9,633 bases of DNA, from assembly GCA_959606705.1 (NCBI GenBank), contig CAUHLX010000085.1:1-9633 (forward strand), written 5' to 3'. Both the position numbers and the translations under genes were made by a program. The stretch comes from an uncultured Bacillota bacterium. GTDB lineage: Bacteria > Bacillota > Clostridia > Peptostreptococcales > Anaerovoracaceae. Position 1 is the first letter of the stretch; the number at the start of each line of letters is the position of its first letter. Positions 6,359 through 9,633 of this stretch are shown here, piece after piece. A model generated the notes under the pieces. The model had not been told where the DNA came from. It saw only the letters and a list, made by a program, of their open reading frames with translations, and searched no databases.

Positions 6359-7534
6359 TTACACCATCAACCAGACGGTTTCGCTGTTCTTCTTCGCTTC
6401 TGCCGCCTGCTTGATCAGGTCGATGACGTCCACCATCATTTGGATGGAGATGTCCTCGCCGCCCAGGCCGCCTACCACGGGCACGGAGGGAATCCAGCCG
6501 CAGCTGTCGTAAAGAGCGGTTTTCACTTCCTGATAAACGATGCCGGTATCCCAGCCGAAGGACACGTTCTTGTCCACTACGCCGAAGGCTTTCACGTTCT
6601 TCAGCGCGTCGATGATTCTGGCCTTGGGGAAGGGACGGATCAGACGCATGCGGACCAAGCCGCACTTGATCCCGTTGGCCCGCTGTTTGTCCACGGCGTC
6701 CTTGGCCGCTCCGGACATGGAACCGGTGGTGATCAGCGCGTATTCCGCGTCTTCCATCCGATACGTCTCAATGGCGCCGCCGTAGCTTCTGCCGAACAGC
6801 TCGCCGAATTCTCTGTCTACCTCGTCGATGACCTCCAAAACCGCCTGCTGTGCTTTCAGATGCTTGTAGCGGTACTCCATCAGCAGGCCGCCGTTGGTCA
6901 GCGGGTCTACCGCCATGGGGTGCTCCGGATCCAGCAGGATGTGGTCGGGATGGTACTTGCCCAGGAACGCATCCACCTTTTCCTGTTCGGGAACCAGCAC
7001 ACGTTCGGTCATGTGGGACAGATAGAATCCGTCAAAGCAGACGTTGATGGGCAGGAGAGCCCGTTTGTTCTCCGCGATCTTATAGGCCTGAACCACCAGG
7101 TCCAGAATTTCCTGGTTGTCTTCCGCGTGAATCTGAACCCAGCCGGCGTCTCTCACGGACATGGAATCCTGCTGGCCTCCCCACACGCTCTGAGGAGAGA
7201 TCATCTCCCGGTTGACGATGGCCATGACGATGGGCAGCCGCAGGGTGGAAGCCCGGAAATAAGGCTCATACATCAGCGCCAGTCCTTGGGAAGCGGTGGC
7301 GGTAAAGGTTCTGGACCCGGCCAGAGAGGCGCCGGTGACCACGCTCATGGCGGTCAGCTCGGATTCCACCTCGCTCATGGCGGCGTCAATTTTACCGTCC
7401 GCCGCAAACTGGGTCAAATATTCCACCACAGGGGTCTGCGGTGTGATGGGATAAGCCGCGATGACATCCGGTTTTGCTAAAGCAGCGCCGAGTGCAGCAG
7501 CCATGTTTCCATTTACTACATCTATCTTCTGCAT
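6359..7534 (-). CDS. porA: 2-oxoacid:ferredoxin oxidoreductase, alpha subunit
   Basis: This encodes 391 aa, the usual length of PorA-type alpha chains. The N-terminal pyrimidine-binding domain (about 1-240) carries AAYPITPQTP at 26-35, an ESEL segment at 57-60 (a Glu here should activate the cofactor pyrimidine), and GASLAGSRTFTATASQGLALM at about 68-88. The C-terminal domain (about 255-370) has the ALITTGSMSGAAKDAV and VRMRLIRPFP patterns of the transketolase C-terminal-like fold. Thr31 in YPITP and Arg109 in IVNRE fall where pyruvate enzymes have substrate-contacting Thr and Arg. As I recall the literature, oxalate oxidoreductase replaces the Thr by Arg, so a monocarboxylic 2-oxoacid is more likely here. 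The start ATG overlaps the stop of the gamma-delta gene (TAATG), with GGAGGAGGG 6 nt upstream, so translation is coupled. Substrate within the family is open. Confidence 0.93.
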   Translation of the reverse strand: MQKIDVVNGNMAAALGAALAKPDVIAAYPITPQTPVVEYLTQFAADGKIDAAMSEVESELTAMSVVTGASLAGSRTFTATASQGLALMYEPYFRASTLRLPIVMAIVNREMISPQSVWGGQQDSMSVRDAGWVQIHAEDNQEILDLVVQAYKIAENKRALLPINVCFDGFYLSHMTERVLVPEQEKVDAFLGKYHPDHILLDPEHPMAVDPLTNGGLLMEYRYKHLKAQQAVLEVIDEVDREFGELFGRSYGGAIETYRMEDAEYALITTGSMSGAAKDAVDKQRANGIKCGLVRMRLIRPFPKARIIDALKNVKAFGVVDKNVSFGWDTGIVYQEVKTALYDSCGWIPSVPVVGGLGGEDISIQMMVDVIDLIKQAAEAKKNSETVWLMV

Positions 7535-8388
7535 TATTTTCCCTCCTCCGGTATCATATCAATCGCGTCTTTGGGGCATTCGTGAGCACAGATGCCGCAG
7601 CCCTTGCAATAATCATAAGAAATCTCAAATTTTCCATCCTTCTTGCTGATGGAGTTGACCGGGCAGTGGAGGAAACAGATACCGCACTTGATGCACTTTT
7701 CCTGATCCATGACCGGGCGCTGCGTCCGCCAGTCGCCGGTGGCCAGCACGTGAATGCCGTCCGCGCCGATGGGCACGATGTACTTGCTCTTGAATTCCAT
7801 CTTCCACTCTTTTTTCGGTCCGCAGGAATCCGTGGCCGCCTGGGTCTCTCCCACCTTGGTCACTTTCACGGCTTCGTAGCCCTTGTACAGCGCTTCCTTG
7901 TTCTTCGCGCCCCACAGCTCCTCCACCTTCTCCGCCACGGCGTCTACCGATACCATGCCGGTGGCTTTGCAGAAGGCGCCCAGCATTACGGTGTTGGTAA
8001 TGTTTCTGCCGATGGTTTCCAGCGCGATGGTGGTGGCGTCCAGCAGAGCGACCTCCGTCACGTTCTCCGGCAGGTTCAATTCTTCCGGAGACTGCTTGGT
8101 GTTGAGGATCAGCATGCTGTTGGCGCGGATTCCCTCAAATACGTCCACCGCGTTCATGATGGTGGGGTCCAGCACCATGACCATGTCCGGATTGTAAACT
8201 CTGTTCTTGGGACGGATGGGCTCCTCGCTGATGCGGATGAAGGCCGTTACCGGCGCGCCCTGCCGTTCAAATCCGAAGAACGGAATGGAATTTCCATATT
8301 TGCCGTCCATGATGGCGGCGTAAACTAACGCTTCGGCGGCTTTTACCGAACCCATGCCGCCTCTGCCGTGTATTCTAATTTCTTTCAA
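7534..8388 (-). CDS. porG: 2-oxoacid:ferredoxin oxidoreductase, gamma-delta fusion subunit
   Basis: This encodes 284 aa and joins two subunits that are separate proteins in hyperthermophilic archaea. Residues 1-180 are the gamma domain: IHGRGGMGSV at 6-15, FFGFERQGAPVTAF at 37-50 and NPDMVMVLDP at 66-75 are family hallmarks, and this domain helps bind CoA. Residues about 205-284 are the delta domain, with GDWRTQRPV and two [4Fe-4S] sites: Cys232/235/238/242 (CIKCGICFLHC) and Cys261/264/267/271 (CKGCGICAHEC). These two clusters relay electrons from the beta chain towards free ferredoxin. The start codon is TTG at 8388-8386, chosen because GGGAGG lies 8 nt upstream and because the first ATG (residue 12) would cut into the Gly-rich motif. 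It follows the amidohydrolase by 19 nt and overlaps porA by 1 nt. The order gamma-delta, alpha, beta matches three-gene forms of this enzyme known in anaerobes. Confidence 0.93.
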   Translation of the reverse strand: MKEIRIHGRGGMGSVKAAEALVYAAIMDGKYGNSIPFFGFERQGAPVTAFIRISEEPIRPKNRVYNPDMVMVLDPTIMNAVDVFEGIRANSMLILNTKQSPEELNLPENVTEVALLDATTIALETIGRNITNTVMLGAFCKATGMVSVDAVAEKVEELWGAKNKEALYKGYEAVKVTKVGETQAATDSCGPKKEWKMEFKSKYIVPIGADGIHVLATGDWRTQRPVMDQEKCIKCGICFLHCPVNSISKKDGKFEISYDYCKGCGICAHECPKDAIDMIPEEGK

Positions 8389-8396
8389 AGTTCCTA

Positions 8397-8402
8397 CCTC
8401 CC
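8397..8402 (-). promoter_or_regulatory. Ribosome binding site supporting a TTG start for porG
   Basis: GGGAGG on the minus strand stands 8 nt before TTG 8388-8386, ideal spacing. No ATG lies between it and the conserved N-terminal motif. Confidence 0.8.
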
Positions 8403-8407
8403 TAATT

Positions 8408-9633
8408 TTATCTCTGCAGACAGCTTCCCGTGGACGGTCCTCCTACGAAGGTACCGTTCTCAACCATTACGTTTCCTCCCTTGATGGTCATGACCGGCCA
8501 TCCGGTGACCCGTTTCCCCTCGTAGATGGAAAAATCGGATCGGGAGGAAAGCTGTCCGGCGGATACTTCCCTGGTCAGGTTGAGGTCCACGATCGCCACG
8601 TCCGCGTCGCTTCCCGGAAGCAGCGTACCCTTTCTGGGATACACGCCGAAGATCTCAGCCGGTTTCTTGGTCATATGGGTGATCAGATGCTCGATGGGCA
8701 GTCCTCTCTTCACCACTCCTTCGGAAAGAAGCACGGGAAGATGGGTTTCCAGCGCCGGATAACCGGGGACGGCATCCCACATCGAGCCGCTTTCATTCTT
8801 TTCCGCCCGGGTTTGAGTCACGTTGTCCGTGCCGATGGTATCGACGATGCCGTCGTCCACCGCTCGCCACAGCGCTTCCACATCCGCCTCGTCCCGGAAG
8901 GGCGGTTCCATTTTAATGTCATACGTTCCGCTGCAATTTTTCGTCACGGAAAGATAAGGGCTGGTGGTCTCCACATGGACCAGCCGGTTGAACGGCTTGA
9001 TCTCTCTCAGCCGCGCGATGGCCTCCTTGGAGGACATGTGAACGAAGTACACCGGCACTCCGCTCTGCTGGGCCAGGAAAGAAAGACGCATCACCGCCTC
9101 CTCCTCCGCCATGGCCGGATGGGTGTCCGTCCAATCCTGAACGCTGGCTTGCTCGCCCTTTTCCGCCCGCACCAGAGCGTTGGCTCTCCGTACCAGGTCC
9201 CTGTTTTCCGCATGGGAACACAGGATGCAGGGCTTCCCGGAGCGCTTCATCTCCTCGAACACATCCATGATGAAGGCATCGTCCACGTCGGGGATCATCC
9301 CCGGAATTCCGTTCATATACACCTTGAACGAGGTGATTCCCAGGTGGCGGACACAGTCGCCCAGTTCCTTCTTCTGTTCCTCCGTACCGATCACCAGATG
9401 GGGAATGATATCCGTGTAGGACGTCCTTCCGATCTCTTCCATGATCTGGGGGAAGGTGCGAAAATGGGATTCCGGTCCTCCGAAGTGTACGCCGATGGTG
9501 GTAACGCCCCCCATCAGAGCGGATCGGGTTTCCGTGGCCAGCTCCGTGGAGAGCGGCGCGAACAGGCCCAAATGCACGTGGGGATCGATGATGCCCGGAA
9601 GCACATATCTGCCCCTGGCATCGATCGTCCGTT
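8408..9633 (-). CDS. Hydantoinase/dihydropyrimidinase-like cyclic amidohydrolase, N-terminus cut by window edge
   Basis: The frame is open to the window edge. It reads TIDARGRYVLPGIIDPHVH across a GTG at 9604 that is not the true start; about 45-55 residues are missing. The visible 408 residues cover the metallo-TIM barrel and the C-terminal part of the small sandwich domain. Known family reaction: hydrolysis of a cyclic amide bond (hydantoins, dihydropyrimidines, allantoin, dihydroorotate), giving an N-carbamoyl acid. All binuclear-metal ligands are present: HVH (9580-9572), the Lys that becomes carboxylated in TSFKVYM (9325-9323), His in CSHAEN (9214-9212), His in FVHMSS (9040-9038) and Asp in GTDN (8827-8825). 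Two positions depart from classical D-hydantoinases: the Tyr five residues after the Lys is Gly (KVYMNG), and the Asp is followed by Asn-Val rather than His-Cys. The substrate may therefore be unusual. It is the first visible gene of the operon, 19 nt ahead of porG. Confidence 0.88.
   Translation of the reverse strand, partial: RTIDARGRYVLPGIIDPHVHLGLFAPLSTELATETRSALMGGVTTIGVHFGGPESHFRTFPQIMEEIGRTSYTDIIPHLVIGTEEQKKELGDCVRHLGITSFKVYMNGIPGMIPDVDDAFIMDVFEEMKRSGKPCILCSHAENRDLVRRANALVRAEKGEQASVQDWTDTHPAMAEEEAVMRLSFLAQQSGVPVYFVHMSSKEAIARLREIKPFNRLVHVETTSPYLSVTKNCSGTYDIKMEPPFRDEADVEALWRAVDDGIVDTIGTDNVTQTRAEKNESGSMWDAVPGYPALETHLPVLLSEGVVKRGLPIEHLITHMTKKPAEIFGVYPRKGTLLPGSDADVAIVDLNLTREVSAGQLSSRSDFSIYEGKRVTGWPVMTIKGGNVMVENGTFVGGPSTGSCLQR

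Noticed and set aside
6440..7480. A 346-codon open frame on the plus strand opposite porA
   Set aside because: It is a shadow of codon bias in porA: the composition is His- and Gln-rich, it has no recognisable motif, and the minus-strand gene is unambiguous. The same applies to long plus-strand frames opposite acdA, porB and the amidohydrolase.
9602..9604. GTG at 9604 as the start of the amidohydrolase
   Set aside because: The upstream in-frame codons read TIDARGRYV, the conserved family lead-in to the HxH metal motif, so the gene clearly begins outside the window.

Overview
All genes in this window lie on the minus strand. It appears to come from an anaerobic, amino-acid- or heterocycle-fermenting bacterium. 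The indications are a ferredoxin-dependent 2-oxoacid oxidoreductase paired with an ADP-forming acyl-CoA synthetase, very strong AGGAGG-type ribosome binding sites, and a perfect hairpin-plus-U-run terminator. A clostridial Firmicute is the best guess, Synergistota a possible alternative. The sequence alone does not fix the taxon.

Reading in the direction of transcription (from 9633 down to 1), the window holds three transcription blocks. Block A (9633 to 3161) is a probable six-gene catabolic operon. It encodes a hydantoinase/dihydropyrimidinase-like cyclic amidohydrolase (its N-terminus lies outside the window), then the gamma-delta fusion, alpha and beta subunits of a 2-oxoacid:ferredoxin oxidoreductase, then the alpha and beta subunits of an ADP-forming acyl-CoA synthetase. 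The oxidoreductase would turn a 2-oxoacid into acyl-CoA, CO2 and reduced ferredoxin, and the synthetase would cash in the thioester as ATP plus a free acid. The amidohydrolase is the likely clue to where the carbon comes from: ring opening of a hydantoin-, dihydropyrimidine- or allantoin-like compound. A 128-nt spacer with two hairpins separates the oxidoreductase genes from the synthetase genes.

Block B (3081 to 2095) is a single EamA-family (DMT) transporter gene that ends at a textbook intrinsic terminator. A GC-rich imperfect hairpin lies between it and block A.

Block C (1867 to 1, continuing out of the window) follows an AT-rich regulatory-looking spacer. That spacer holds an 18-bp tandem repeat and a TGTAAA-N4-TTTACA palindrome. 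The block has three tightly coupled genes: a small cyclophilin-like-fold protein, a small helical protein, and an NhaC-family Na+/H+ antiporter. From memory of the family, the two small proteins resemble the N- and C-terminal domains of cucumopine synthase, an agrobacterial opine enzyme, encoded here as two separate genes. This split pair, coupled to an antiporter and close to a cyclic amidohydrolase, is the least understood part of the window and the best candidate for an undescribed system.

No RNA genes, insertion sequences, CRISPR arrays or broken genes were seen. No gene-free stretch exceeds 300 bases; the longest is 1868-2094.
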